Assembly: GCF_001613935.1 (NCBI RefSeq)
Contig: NZ_LQCI01000052.1
Location: 377,275 to 441,274, forward strand
Direction of reading: 5' to 3'
From: Amycolatopsis regifaucium
GTDB taxonomy: Bacteria; Actinomycetota; Actinomycetes; Mycobacteriales; Pseudonocardiaceae
DNA: 64,000 nucleotides
Part shown: positions 8,697-16,290 of the stretch, in pieces
Position numbering within the stretch: the first letter of the stretch is position 1
Layout: each line of letters starts with the position of its first letter
Notes under the pieces: generated by a model
Database searches by the model: none
The model's input: the letters and a program-made list of their open reading frames with translations, nothing else
What the model was told of the DNA's origin: nothing
Program-made: the position numbers and the translations under genes

Positions 8697-10202
8697 GTGA
8701 AGTTCACTCGCGTCGCACAGGGCCTGTTCGCGGCCCTCGTCGCCATCGCGGCGGCCGGCGCCATCCCAGCCCCCTCGCTCGCCGCTCCCGCCGCGACGGC
8801 CGCCGTCGGAAACACGGTGGTGTACAAGGAGAAAACCGAAGGTTACGACTGCTTCAGAATCCCCGCCGTGGTCAAGGCGAACAACGGCGATCTGCTCGCG
8901 TTCGCCGAGGGCCGCAACGGCGGCGCGAGCTTCTGCAACGACAGCGGCGACATCGACCTCGTCGTGAAACGCTCCTCCGACAACGGGAAGACCTGGAGCG
9001 CACCGAAGGTCGTCATCGAAGGTTTCGGTGACACCAAAGGAAATCCCACGCCGATCGTGCTTCCCTCCACCGGGCGGATCGTGCTGCTCTCGGTGATGGA
9101 ATGCGTCAAGAACCCCGACTGCAACCGGATTCCGCGTGTTTCGCTCAGCGACGACCACGGCCAGACCTGGACCGCACCCAAGGTGCTCACCACCCAGCTC
9201 GGGTTCGGCACCGCGCCGGGCTGGCTCGCGACCGGCCCGTCGCACGGCATCGTCCTGACCCGCGGCGCGCACGCCGGCCGGATCGTCGCCGGGATGAGTT
9301 ACACCATCGGCGGCGCGAACAGCGGCGCGCTCATCTACAGCGACGACCAGGGCGTCACCTGGAAGCGCGGCGCCACCGACACCCCGGCGCCGTCGGCCGC
9401 GCTGAACCCACAGGAGATCAGCGTCACCGAACTGCTCGACGGCCGGGTCTACGCCGCGGCGCGCAACCAGGCCAACAACGGCGACAAATGCCTCAGCGGT
9501 GGCGCGAAGAACCGTGCCTACGCCATCAGTTCCGACGGCGGGGCGAGCTTCTCCACCGAATTCACCTTCGAGGAGGATTTGATCACCCCGGTCGTGCAGG
9601 CCTCGACCGCGCGGATGACCGCGACCGACAAGGCGGGCAAGTACAACCGGATCCTGTTCGCCGCACCGTCGGTCTGCGACCGCCGCAAGGAACTCGTCGT
9701 CCGGTCGTCGTTCGACGAAGGCGCGAACTGGCAGGGTAATTCCGCCGGGACACTGGTGTGGAGCGGCGACGCCGCGTACTCCGACATGGTCCAGCTGTCC
9801 TCGGGTTCGGTCGGCGTGCTGTACGAAGCGGGCCCGGCGGGCAACGCCAACGAGACCATCCGCTTCTCGACCGTCACCGAGACGACGCTCGGCGCCCCGG
9901 TGTGCGGCGGCGGATACGGCGTCATCGATTCGGCTCCGCTCGGGGCGGCGGGCACGGTTTACCTGTCCTACAACGCTTCCAACGGGCAGAACTGTGTCAG
10001 CACGATGAAGAGCACGGCCGCGGGCACCGCGACGGCGACGTCGGCCTATCTCGAGGTACAGGGCGCGTCCCGGAGCACCGACTCCGGCTCGTTCGCGTGG
10101 TTCGCCGGTCCGGTCCGCGCCGCCGCCGCGGGCAAATGCGTCCGGTGGGGCGGTTCCGCGGGCGGCGTCACGTACAACAGCCCATCGGAACACTGCGGCT
10201 GA
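8697..10202 (+). CDS. Secreted exo-alpha-sialidase (neuraminidase)
   Basis: A 501-residue glycoside hydrolase family 33-type sialidase that would release terminal sialic acids outside the cell. A signal peptide covers about residues 1-30 (basic MKFTRV, hydrophobic core, cleavage near SLAAPAA). The first arginine of the catalytic triad is in CFRIPAVV, the acid/base region in EGRNGG with GDIDLVVKRS, and further arginines in AAARN and ELVVRSS. Asp-box repeats SSDNGKTW, SDDHGQTW and SDDQGVTW, with degenerate SSDGGASF, mark propeller blades. The start is GTG with GGAG upstream. It is monocistronic, followed by a hairpin. A C-terminal extension after about residue 420 is not typical of the catalytic domain. 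Confidence 0.95.
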   Translation: MKFTRVAQGLFAALVAIAAAGAIPAPSLAAPAATAAVGNTVVYKEKTEGYDCFRIPAVVKANNGDLLAFAEGRNGGASFCNDSGDIDLVVKRSSDNGKTWSAPKVVIEGFGDTKGNPTPIVLPSTGRIVLLSVMECVKNPDCNRIPRVSLSDDHGQTWTAPKVLTTQLGFGTAPGWLATGPSHGIVLTRGAHAGRIVAGMSYTIGGANSGALIYSDDQGVTWKRGATDTPAPSAALNPQEISVTELLDGRVYAAARNQANNGDKCLSGGAKNRAYAISSDGGASFSTEFTFEEDLITPVVQASTARMTATDKAGKYNRILFAAPSVCDRRKELVVRSSFDEGANWQGNSAGTLVWSGDAAYSDMVQLSSGSVGVLYEAGPAGNANETIRFSTVTETTLGAPVCGGGYGVIDSAPLGAAGTVYLSYNASNGQNCVSTMKSTAAGTATATSAYLEVQGASRSTDSGSFAWFAGPVRAAAAGKCVRWGGSAGGVTYNSPSEHCG

Positions 10203-10245
10203 GCTATCGGGTCTCGCGAGCGGCAATGCGCCACCGCCGCACGAT

Positions 10246-10298
10246 GTTCCCAATGTCGCATCTGAGACGCTGAGCGCCTCCACTGCGACATTGGGAAC
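10246..10298. terminator. Compound inverted repeat between convergent genes, possible dispersed repeat
   Basis: A perfect 15-base inverted repeat (GTTCCCAATGTCGCA at 10246-10260 and its complement at 10284-10298) encloses a second palindrome, GAGACGCT-G-AGCGCCTC, with one mismatch. It lies between the sialidase and the convergent efflux pump and could terminate both. Its elaborate symmetry and lack of a T-tract also fit a dispersed genomic repeat. Confidence 0.6.
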
Positions 10299-10353
10299 CT
10301 GACCAGCTCCCCGATCCGCCACTGAAGACCATCCAGACCAGCCACTGACGAGG

Positions 10354-11763
10354 TCAGGCGCGACGCGACACCCACCAGAGCCTCGCTCCCAGCACCACCG
10401 CGACCGCGGCGGAGGCGGTGAGCCACCAGAACGTCGCCTGGAACGCCGGCTCCGCCCCCGACGGCAGCAGGTTCGCGAGTACGACGGCGAACAGCGCCGT
10501 TCCCGCCGCCCCGCCGACGCGGGCGACGATGTTGATCTGTGCGGCGGCGTCGGGCATCTGCTCCTTGGTGACGGCCGCGTAGCCGGCCGTCGTCGCGGGC
10601 ATCAGCAGGAAGGCCACAGCGAATCCCCTGGTCAGCAGCAGGATCTGCACGACGACGCCGTCCGGTGGGAAGCCGCCGATCGCGAACGGGACAGTGGTGG
10701 CGAGCGTCGCGACACTCCCCCACGCGGCGATGAGGCCGGCGCCGTAGCGGTCGGTGAGCCTCCCGGAGATCGGCAGCGCGATCGCCGTGCCGACCCCGAG
10801 ACCCATCAGCAGCAGTCCCGTCTCGACGACTCCGTTTCCACCAAGGACCTGAAAGTACAGCGGCAGCAGGAAAAGCGCGCCGAACAGCGCCGGGGCGGCG
10901 AAGAAGGAAAGGGCGGCGGCCGCGGTGTAGACCCGGCTCCGGAACAAGGTCAGATCCATGACCGGGTTCTCGCGGCCCCACGACCGCCGGATGAACAGCG
11001 CCAGCGAAACGACCCCTGCCACGAGGGGCACCAGCACACCCGCGCCGAATTGCTCGCCGCCCTCGCCCCAGGTGGTGAGGCCGTACAACAGCGCCGGAAT
11101 CGCCGCGGTCACCAAGAGGAGACCGAGCCAGTCGGGGCGCGTCGCCGCGCCCTTCTCACCACGGGGAACCAGGCGCAGTCCGAGAATGAGCGCGATCACT
11201 CCGACCGGGATGTTGATCAGGAACAACCATTCCCAGGACAGCCCTCGCAACAGAACGCCACCCAGGAGCGGCCCGAACGTCGGGCCGACGCTCATCACGA
11301 TGCCCAGCGTCCCCATGACCCGGCCGAGCCGGGCGGGTCCGACGGCCTGGCCGAGCACCGTTTGGCCGGCGGGCAGGAGCAGCCCGGCGGCCAGGCCCTG
11401 CAAAACGCGCAGCCCGATGAGCCAGCCGATGTTCCCGGCGAGCGCGCACAGCACCGAAGCCACGGTGAACGCCGCCAGCGAGACCAGCCAGACCCGGCCC
11501 GCGCCGAATCGGCGGCCGAGCCAGCCGCACAGCGGCAGCGCGACCGCGAGCGCCACCAGGTAGGCGGTGAAAACCCATTGCACGGAAGCGATTCCGGCAC
11601 CGAGTTCACGGGTGAGCGTCTCGGCGCCCACCGCGAGGACCGTGGTGTCCAGCATGGTCATGAACGCGCCGAGCACGATCACCCAGGCCATCCGCCAGGC
11701 CTCGGCCGGAACCTTGTCCGGCGGCGGGGCCGCCTCCGCCCGCCGTTCTACCGAAACAGCCAT
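10354..11763 (-). CDS. DHA2-family MFS multidrug efflux transporter (EmrB/QacA type), SoxR-type promoter
   Basis: A 469-residue, 14-helix drug:H+ antiporter. Typical signatures are LDTTVLAVGAETLTRELGA after helix 1, WVFTAYLVALAVALPLCGWL, the motif LGRRFGAGRVW, and GIVMSVGPTFGPLLGGVLL (motif C). A GAGGAG ribosome site precedes the ATG. The promoter carries a near-perfect SoxR box in a 19-base spacer, so expression is probably induced by redox-cycling compounds, as for SoxR-controlled pumps that export antibiotics or phenazine-like metabolites in actinomycetes. It is convergent with the sialidase. The substrate is not deducible. Confidence 0.93.
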   Translation of the reverse strand: MAVSVERRAEAAPPPDKVPAEAWRMAWVIVLGAFMTMLDTTVLAVGAETLTRELGAGIASVQWVFTAYLVALAVALPLCGWLGRRFGAGRVWLVSLAAFTVASVLCALAGNIGWLIGLRVLQGLAAGLLLPAGQTVLGQAVGPARLGRVMGTLGIVMSVGPTFGPLLGGVLLRGLSWEWLFLINIPVGVIALILGLRLVPRGEKGAATRPDWLGLLLVTAAIPALLYGLTTWGEGGEQFGAGVLVPLVAGVVSLALFIRRSWGRENPVMDLTLFRSRVYTAAAALSFFAAPALFGALFLLPLYFQVLGGNGVVETGLLLMGLGVGTAIALPISGRLTDRYGAGLIAAWGSVATLATTVPFAIGGFPPDGVVVQILLLTRGFAVAFLLMPATTAGYAAVTKEQMPDAAAQINIVARVGGAAGTALFAVVLANLLPSGAEPAFQATFWWLTASAAVAVVLGARLWWVSRRA

Positions 11764-11805
11764 CGGGATGTTCTCCTCACGTGCCCGGGGATCTTGACCC
11801 GGCTC

Positions 11806-11836
11806 ACGCTAAGACCTCCAGCTAACTTGAGGTCAA
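11806..11836 (-). promoter_or_regulatory. SoxR-type (MerR family) promoter and operator of the efflux pump
   Basis: Reading the minus strand, a -35 TTGACC (complement of 11831-11836) and -10 TAGCGT (complement of 11806-11811) are separated by 19 bases, the over-long spacer typical of MerR-family promoters. Inside lies CCTCAAGTTAGCTGGAGG (complement of 11815-11832), 16 of 18 matches to the SoxR consensus CCTCAAGTTAACTTGAGG. No soxR gene is in the window, so the regulator would act in trans. Confidence 0.8.
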
Positions 11837-11852
11837 GCGAAGAACACCCGCG

Positions 11853-12320
11853 TCACTTCGGCGGACGCAGCCGCGGGGAAAGCTTGGTGAGCGCCAATTT
11901 CTCCAGCTGACTGGAGATTTCCGCGAGCCCGGCATCGAAGCGGTCCAAATCCACACCACGCTCGGACAGGTCGTCGCGGACGTGCTTCTCGACCTTCGCC
12001 CAGTCGTTGCGATACCGGGTGGCGAGTTCCTTCCACGGCACACCCGCCAGTTCGGTGGCGAGGTCGCGGTCGTAGATGAGCACACCGCGCTCCAGCAGAT
12101 ACGCGATGCCCGGGTAGCCGAGATACCCTTGCCAGTACGACCCGTTGTCGTTGGCCGTGATCGATCCCGCGGCCGGATCGTGGCGCACGTCGTAGGTCTT
12201 CGCCTTGTCCGACGACGCGACGCGTGCCGTGTCACCGTCGACCTCGACCCGCCCGTCGGCCACCGCGCCGAGTGCCTCGTAGATCTTGATGACCGGGGCC
12301 GGTTTCCATTCCGCGGCCAC
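11853..12320 (-). CDS. Hypothetical protein, second gene of a DUF1905 pair
   Basis: A 155-residue soluble protein that I do not recognise. It begins GTG (AAEWKPAPVIKIYEALGAVA) directly after the stop codon of the DUF1905 gene with no gap, so the two are almost certainly cotranscribed and translationally coupled. The first half has a pattern of short beta strands (DGRVEVDGDTARVASSDKAK, YDVRHDP); the second half is helical and charged. No signal peptide, membrane segment or cysteine cluster is visible. The content KIYEALGAVADGRV hints at nucleic-acid or protein binding but gives no basis for a function. Confidence 0.75.
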   Translation of the reverse strand: MAAEWKPAPVIKIYEALGAVADGRVEVDGDTARVASSDKAKTYDVRHDPAAGSITANDNGSYWQGYLGYPGIAYLLERGVLIYDRDLATELAGVPWKELATRYRNDWAKVEKHVRDDLSERGVDLDRFDAGLAEISSQLEKLALTKLSPRLRPPK

Positions 12321-12590
12321 TCAGCCCTCCAGCCGTTCGAGCAGGACGACGTCCACCGTGTCGCCCTCTTCCTTACCGATCGCCTTGCGCACGTCGGCCT
12401 TCACCGGGAGCTTGTGGGTGCCGTCGCCCAGCGCCATGAACGAACTCCGGAACGGCTGCCCGTCGATGGTGCCGCGCACCTTGACCAGTCCCTTGGTGCC
12501 GAAGAACTCGGCGGAGCCGGGCATGACCACATACGTCCAGCCGCCCTTCTCCGGGCTCTTGAGCAGCGTCGCGGTGAACCGTTTGTCCAT
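12321..12590 (-). CDS. DUF1905 domain protein
   Basis: An 89-residue single-domain protein matching DUF1905: FTATLLKSPEKGGWTYVVMP, the middle block VKVRGTIDGQPFRSSFMALG, then GDGTHKLPVKADVRKAIG and EEGDTVDVVLLE. The family is a small beta-barrel often found fused to or next to YdeI/OmpD-associated proteins; its biochemical role is unknown. Here it heads a two-gene unit with the hypothetical immediately downstream, and its stop codon abuts that gene's GTG. The ATG start is well supported by the family N-terminus. Confidence 0.88.
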   Translation of the reverse strand: MDKRFTATLLKSPEKGGWTYVVMPGSAEFFGTKGLVKVRGTIDGQPFRSSFMALGDGTHKLPVKADVRKAIGKEEGDTVDVVLLERLEG

Positions 12591-12628
12591 GGCGGCACCC
12601 TACGGCAGGGCACCGACGAAACCGTCTC

Positions 12629-13135
12629 TCAAAGTGCCACACGGATACGTACGCGGCGGCCGACGTCGCGCGCCCAGGTGCGGATCGACGGCCAGTCGCG
12701 GAAGTCGCCCGCCCACGGACCCGCGGCCATGATCTTCCAGAACAGGCCTCGCGCGGTGGCCGGGGTGAGCCTGCCCCCGAAGGTGGCCGTGCGCTCGGCG
12801 TCGATCCGCGCGGCGAGCAGGGCGACCCCGGCGGGCAGGCTCACCCGTTTGCCCGCGGCGAGTGGCCCGCAAGGCCCGCTGTGGAACAGCCAGACCGGAC
12901 GGGTCCGGAGCGCCTCCTCGTGCTCGGTGAGCAGGCGCACCGCCTCGGGCCGCCAGCGCCGGTGGTACAGCGCGCTGCCGACGATCACCGCGCCGTACGG
13001 TTCGATGTCCTCGACCTCGGCGGCGTCCAGCAGATCGGCCGTCAGCCCGGCCTCCCGCAGTTCGGCGGCGATCACCTCGGCGATCTCCCTTGTCCCGCCC
13101 GATTTCCCGGCGTGGGCGACGAGTACTGCGGTCAT
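12629..13135 (-). CDS. Flavodoxin-domain protein (HemG-like), next to nitric-oxide synthase
   Basis: A 168-residue flavodoxin-fold protein. The FMN phosphate-binding loop is VAHAGKSGGTREIAEVIAAE at residues 6-25, and the second flavin-contacting segment is YGAVIVGSALYHRRWRPEAV, as in menaquinone-dependent protoporphyrinogen oxidase (HemG) relatives. The family reduces quinones or donates electrons from FMN. The ATG at MTAVLVAHAG is preferred because GGGGGG precedes it and the fold begins there; an upstream in-frame start would add 23 unlikely residues. It lies 93 bases downstream of the oxygenase-only NOS gene on the same strand, making it a candidate electron donor, which is inference. Confidence 0.85.
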   Translation of the reverse strand: MTAVLVAHAGKSGGTREIAEVIAAELREAGLTADLLDAAEVEDIEPYGAVIVGSALYHRRWRPEAVRLLTEHEEALRTRPVWLFHSGPCGPLAAGKRVSLPAGVALLAARIDAERTATFGGRLTPATARGLFWKIMAAGPWAGDFRDWPSIRTWARDVGRRVRIRVAL

Positions 13136-13228
13136 CCCCCCATTGTCCGCGCGGCCGCAACCCGGGCCACCGTCCGGCCCGTCGACACGCCGCATTCGGT
13201 TCACCTCTTCACCCGTCAGGGGCGTCGT

Positions 13229-14437
13229 TCACCCAGGTGGCAGGAAAGCCGGTCTCAAGGCCGGGTCGGGTTCGTCGTAGTAGCGGTGGAACACCGCGGT
13301 CTGCCCGCCGGACAAGGGCGGCACGATCCAGCTCCACTCCGCCTGGCAGCGGCGGCCCGCGCGTTGTTCCTTGGCGATGTGGGCGAGGAAGCGCCGTGAT
13401 TCGGTGTGGTGGTCGGCGATGGTCACACCCGCCGCGTCGAAGGAGTGCTGGACGGCCAGGGTCAGTTCGACCAGCGCGCGGTCGCGCCACAGGGTGCGCT
13501 CGGACGCCGTCGACAGGCCCATCAGGTCGGCGATCACCGGCAGCAGGTCGTAGCGGTCGGTGTCGGCGAGGTCGCGCGCGCCGACCTCGGTGGCGAGGTA
13601 CCAGCCGTTGAACGGCGCCGCGGGATAGGTGATCCCACCGATCTCCAGGCGCATGTCGCTGATCGCCGGTACCGCGTGCCAGCGCAGCCCGAGCCCGGCG
13701 AACCATCGATGGTCGGGGTGCGACAGCGGGACCTCCAGCACGGCGTCCGACGGCAGCCGGAACAGGCGCCGCTCCCCCGCTTCGGACTCGACGAGCAGCG
13801 GGAGCACGTCGAACGAGCCCTTGCGCTCGGGCGGGCGCCAGCCGTGCGCCTGGACGGACTCGGTGAAGTCGGCGTAGCGCGGATCGCCCAGCACCGAGCC
13901 GTCGCCGAGCCGGTAGCCGGCGTAGCGGATGAGCTGGTCGTTGTGGATCTTCGGTCCGGGCCCGGCCGGGCCGTCCGGCGCGAACACCGTGACGGTCGAG
14001 CGGATCCGGCCGCCTCGGGTCGCCTCACGCAAATGGGTGACGCACTCCTCGGCGATGGCGGCCGCGCCGGTGACGTCACGACGGTCTCGCACCTTCAAGC
14101 CCTGCCAGTACAGCCTGCCGATACAGCGCGCGGAGTTCCGCCAGGCCACCCGTGCGCCGAACTCGACCTCGGCCGTGGTGTGGCGATAGGTGCCGGTCTC
14201 GTAAATCTCGGCGCGAACCCGATCGAGCCGCTCGCGCAGCCGCGCTTCCCCGCTGCCCGTTTCGGCGTGGAAGAGCCGGAGGAAGTCCTCCGCCTCGGCC
14301 ACGTCCACGCCGCTTCCCCGCGAGGCCGCCTCCGGAGGCAACCGGGGGATGTCCGTCACCCGCATGGACGCCGCCTTTACTTCGGCCTCCCACTCTCCGA
14401 ATTCGACGCCGGCACCGGCGGCGGGAACGATCACCAT
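13229..14437 (-). CDS. nos: Bacterial nitric-oxide synthase, oxygenase domain only
   Basis: The enzyme oxidises L-arginine to citrulline and NO. The heme-thiolate motif AWRNSARCIGRLYW contains the axial cysteine; the substrate-binding glutamate lies in NGWYLATEVGARDL; the pterin and dimer region is EWSWIVPPLSGGQTAVFHRY. As in other bacterial NOSs there is no reductase domain. An ATG at 14437, or the GTG immediately after it, follows AGGAGG very closely, giving about 402 residues; a later ATG (MRVTDIPRLPPEA, 378 residues) is also possible. The upstream region is AT-richer than its surroundings and could hold regulation. A flavodoxin gene follows on the same strand. Confidence 0.95.
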   Translation of the reverse strand: MVIVPAAGAGVEFGEWEAEVKAASMRVTDIPRLPPEAASRGSGVDVAEAEDFLRLFHAETGSGEARLRERLDRVRAEIYETGTYRHTTAEVEFGARVAWRNSARCIGRLYWQGLKVRDRRDVTGAAAIAEECVTHLREATRGGRIRSTVTVFAPDGPAGPGPKIHNDQLIRYAGYRLGDGSVLGDPRYADFTESVQAHGWRPPERKGSFDVLPLLVESEAGERRLFRLPSDAVLEVPLSHPDHRWFAGLGLRWHAVPAISDMRLEIGGITYPAAPFNGWYLATEVGARDLADTDRYDLLPVIADLMGLSTASERTLWRDRALVELTLAVQHSFDAAGVTIADHHTESRRFLAHIAKEQRAGRRCQAEWSWIVPPLSGGQTAVFHRYYDEPDPALRPAFLPPG

Positions 14438-14828
14438 TCCTCCTGCACTTCGGGAAATGCCCGGAGGGTCACGCCTGATCGACGAGGTGGCCGGGTCCGG
14501 GACCAGACGAAGGACGATACCCCACAAAAACACCGACACTATCAACCAAACGGCAAAAGATCCACACAGGACCATGTTTCCGCAGGCAGAAAGCTTGTCG
14601 ACGACAATATTTGGAATTGCGTGCGACTTCGCGGAAGATCCACCGATCTACCCAAGGTGAAATGATCACGTAATTCCAAGATCGCTTTTATGATCGTTCC
14701 AACCGATAGCGCCAGTCACTCTTTCGAGTGCATTCACTCATCCCTTCTTCTGCTTTATCGGCGGACCGGTGTATTGAGCCGTGCGCGCCGTCGCTAGAGT
14801 GCGGGGACCTCCGACGGAAAGGAAGCTC
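14438..14828. other. AT-richer divergent intergenic region between nos and the CobW gene
   Basis: A 391-base gap that is clearly less GC-rich than its surroundings, especially 14520-14770. It contains a 13-base inverted repeat with one mismatch (TTGGAATTGCGTG at 14611-14623; CACGTAATTCCAA at 14667-14679), and near nos a potential hairpin in which CCTCC could mask the GGAGG ribosome site. An open frame continuous with nos runs upstream to 14575 but uses atypical AT-ending codons, so I regard it as non-coding. No RNA gene is recognisable. Confidence 0.6.
14611..14679. promoter_or_regulatory. Widely spaced inverted repeat TTGGAATTRCGTG in the nos/CobW promoter region
   Basis: Two 13-base arms (14611-14623 and 14667-14679) match as inverted repeats with one mismatch, 43 bases apart. 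The spacing is suitable for a looped or dimeric regulator site between divergent promoters. No known consensus is matched. Confidence 0.35.
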
Positions 14829-15845
14829 GTGGTCGACAGGCGGATCCCGGTCATCCTGGTCGCGGGCTTCCTCGGTGCCGGGAAGACGACCCTGCTCAAT
14901 CACCTGCTGGCCAACCGCCAGGGTGCGCGGATCGGTGTCGTGGTCAACGACTTCGGCAGCATCGCGGTGGACGCGATGGCCGTCTCCGGCCAGGTCGACA
15001 CGATGATGTCGTTCGGCAACGGCTGCCTGTGCTGCGCCGTCGACGCGAGCGGGCTCGACGCCATGCTCGCCAAACTTTCCGAGGCCGAGGCCGGCATCGA
15101 CGTCATCGTGATCGAAGCCAGCGGCCTCGCCGAACCGCGTGATCTGATCCGGCTGATGATCGCCAGCGAGAACCCCGCCATCGCCTACGGCGGCCTGGTC
15201 GAACTCGTCGACGCGGCCGAGTTCGAGCAGACCAGGCGACGCCATCCGGAACTGGACGAACACCTCGGATTCGCCGACCTGATAGTGCTCAACAAGACCG
15301 ACCGGGCCGAGAAGGACGCCTTGGCCAAGCTGCGCGGCACGATCGACGAGATCGCGCCCGGCACGCCGGTGCTCGCGACCTCGCACGGCCGGATCGATCC
15401 CACCCTGTTCTTCGACGCCCGGCCGCGCGAACGAGTGGGCCAGTTGTCGTTCGACGACCTCCGCGAGGAGGAGCACGACCACGAGCACCACTTCCACACC
15501 GCCTACGACAGCGTCGCCTTCACCGCCGAGCGGCCACTGGATCCGCGGCGGCTGATGGACTTCCTCGAACAGCGCCCCGGTGGGCTCTATCGGATCAAAG
15601 GCTTCCTCGACTTCGGCCCGAACGGCCCGCGGTCCCGGTTCGGCCTGCACACGGTGGGCTCGTTCATCCAGGTGGAACGGTCGGCGTGGCCGTCCGGCGC
15701 GCCGCGCCGGAGTGAACTGGTGCTGATCGGCTCGGGGATCGACACCGAAGCCGTCACCGCGCGACTAGAAGCGTGCGTCGCGGACGATCCCGACGTCGTC
15801 GACGAGCGGGGAATGCTCCGGGTCCTGCGCTTCGTCCAGGACTGA
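14829..15845 (+). CDS. CobW/G3E family GTPase, putative metallochaperone
   Basis: A 338-residue COG0523 GTPase. Walker A is GFLGAGKTTLLNHLL near residue 15, the metal-binding CxCC-type motif is NGCLCCAV, Walker B follows in VIVIEASGLAEP, and the base-recognition NKTD is in IVLNKTDRAEK. A histidine-rich loop EEEHDHEHHFH near residue 215 separates the GTPase from the C-terminal CobW domain. Such proteins insert or traffic zinc or cobalt under metal limitation. The GTG start (VVDRRIPVILVAGF) with GGAAG upstream is preferred over an upstream in-frame GTG. It is divergent from nos across an AT-rich region. Regulation by Zur would be expected for zinc chaperones, but I saw no convincing Zur box. 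Confidence 0.9.
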   Translation: MVDRRIPVILVAGFLGAGKTTLLNHLLANRQGARIGVVVNDFGSIAVDAMAVSGQVDTMMSFGNGCLCCAVDASGLDAMLAKLSEAEAGIDVIVIEASGLAEPRDLIRLMIASENPAIAYGGLVELVDAAEFEQTRRRHPELDEHLGFADLIVLNKTDRAEKDALAKLRGTIDEIAPGTPVLATSHGRIDPTLFFDARPRERVGQLSFDDLREEEHDHEHHFHTAYDSVAFTAERPLDPRRLMDFLEQRPGGLYRIKGFLDFGPNGPRSRFGLHTVGSFIQVERSAWPSGAPRRSELVLIGSGIDTEAVTARLEACVADDPDVVDERGMLRVLRFVQD

Positions 15846-15876
15846 ATCAGGCCTGACACGCCGAAACGCCGAAATA

Positions 15877-15915
15877 CCGGGAATCGCCGCGTGTCTCCTT
15901 GACACTGATTCCCGG
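15877..15915. terminator. Hairpin after the CobW gene
   Basis: Nested inverted repeats: CCGGGAATC (15877-15885) with GATTCCCGG (15907-15915), and inside it GTGTC with GACAC. It sits between the CobW stop and the next small gene and probably terminates the CobW transcript. Confidence 0.5.
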
Positions 15916-15958
15916 AAGGAATCTCGAGCTGGACCACCTGTATCGGGAGGACAGTTCC

Positions 15959-16225
15959 ATGACGGACACCGCCGGACGCTGGTATCTGGTCGGCGCGCTG
16001 CCGGAGGACTCTCCCGCCGCGCATCTGATGACCCGCTCCGAAGACCTGCGCTACCGGCGTTCCGCCTGCGGGGAAAAGGAAGCCCGCCGGTGGACGCCGG
16101 TGGATCTCACCACCACCGACGTGGTTCCGTGCCCACGGTGCGCCGCGACCCTGCCCGGCCACCGGTCCACACGCAAGGCCGAACCCGCCGGGAACCCGCA
16201 ACTCGCCTTCGACCTGCCGCTCTAG
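15959..16225 (+). CDS. Small hypothetical protein with a CxxC motif
   Basis: An 88-residue protein, MTDTAGRWYLVGALPEDSP onward, with a single VVPCPRCAATL zinc-knuckle-like pair near residue 57 and another cysteine near residue 37 (SACGEKEARR). The start is supported by GGAGG nine bases before the ATG. It contains no signal peptide or membrane helix. It is convergent with the LigD-polymerase gene, from which it is separated only by a repeat-like inverted sequence. I do not recognise the family; a metal-binding or nucleic-acid-binding role is possible but not shown. Confidence 0.65.
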   Translation: MTDTAGRWYLVGALPEDSPAAHLMTRSEDLRYRRSACGEKEARRWTPVDLTTTDVVPCPRCAATLPGHRSTRKAEPAGNPQLAFDLPL

Positions 16226-16228
16226 AAC

Positions 16229-16290
16229 GCGTTTCGTCCTCTAAACGCGTTCCTTGCACGCGCAACTACCGCATTCAGAGGACTAAATGC
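16229..16290. repeat. Degenerate copy of the GTTTCGTCCTCT inverted repeat
   Basis: The arms GCGTTTCGTCCTCTAAACGCG (16229-16249) and 16270-16290 pair with four mismatches over 21 bases. The same core, TTTCGTCCTCT with a complementary AGAGGAC arm and CTACCGCATT, occurs in the long hairpin at 41169-41233. The right arm runs into the last codons of the LigD-polymerase gene. It probably belongs to a dispersed intergenic repeat family. Confidence 0.6.

Noticed and set aside
14438..14575. N-terminal hydrophobic extension of NOS (FAVWLIVSVFLWGIVLRL)
   Set aside because: Codons are AT-ending, unlike the rest of the gene; a strong AGGAGG sits next to the later start, so it is probably non-coding leader.
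14829..15845. Zur box upstream of the CobW gene
   Set aside because: The segment GGTGAAATGATCACG is only loosely similar to known Zur sites and lacks the complementary half.
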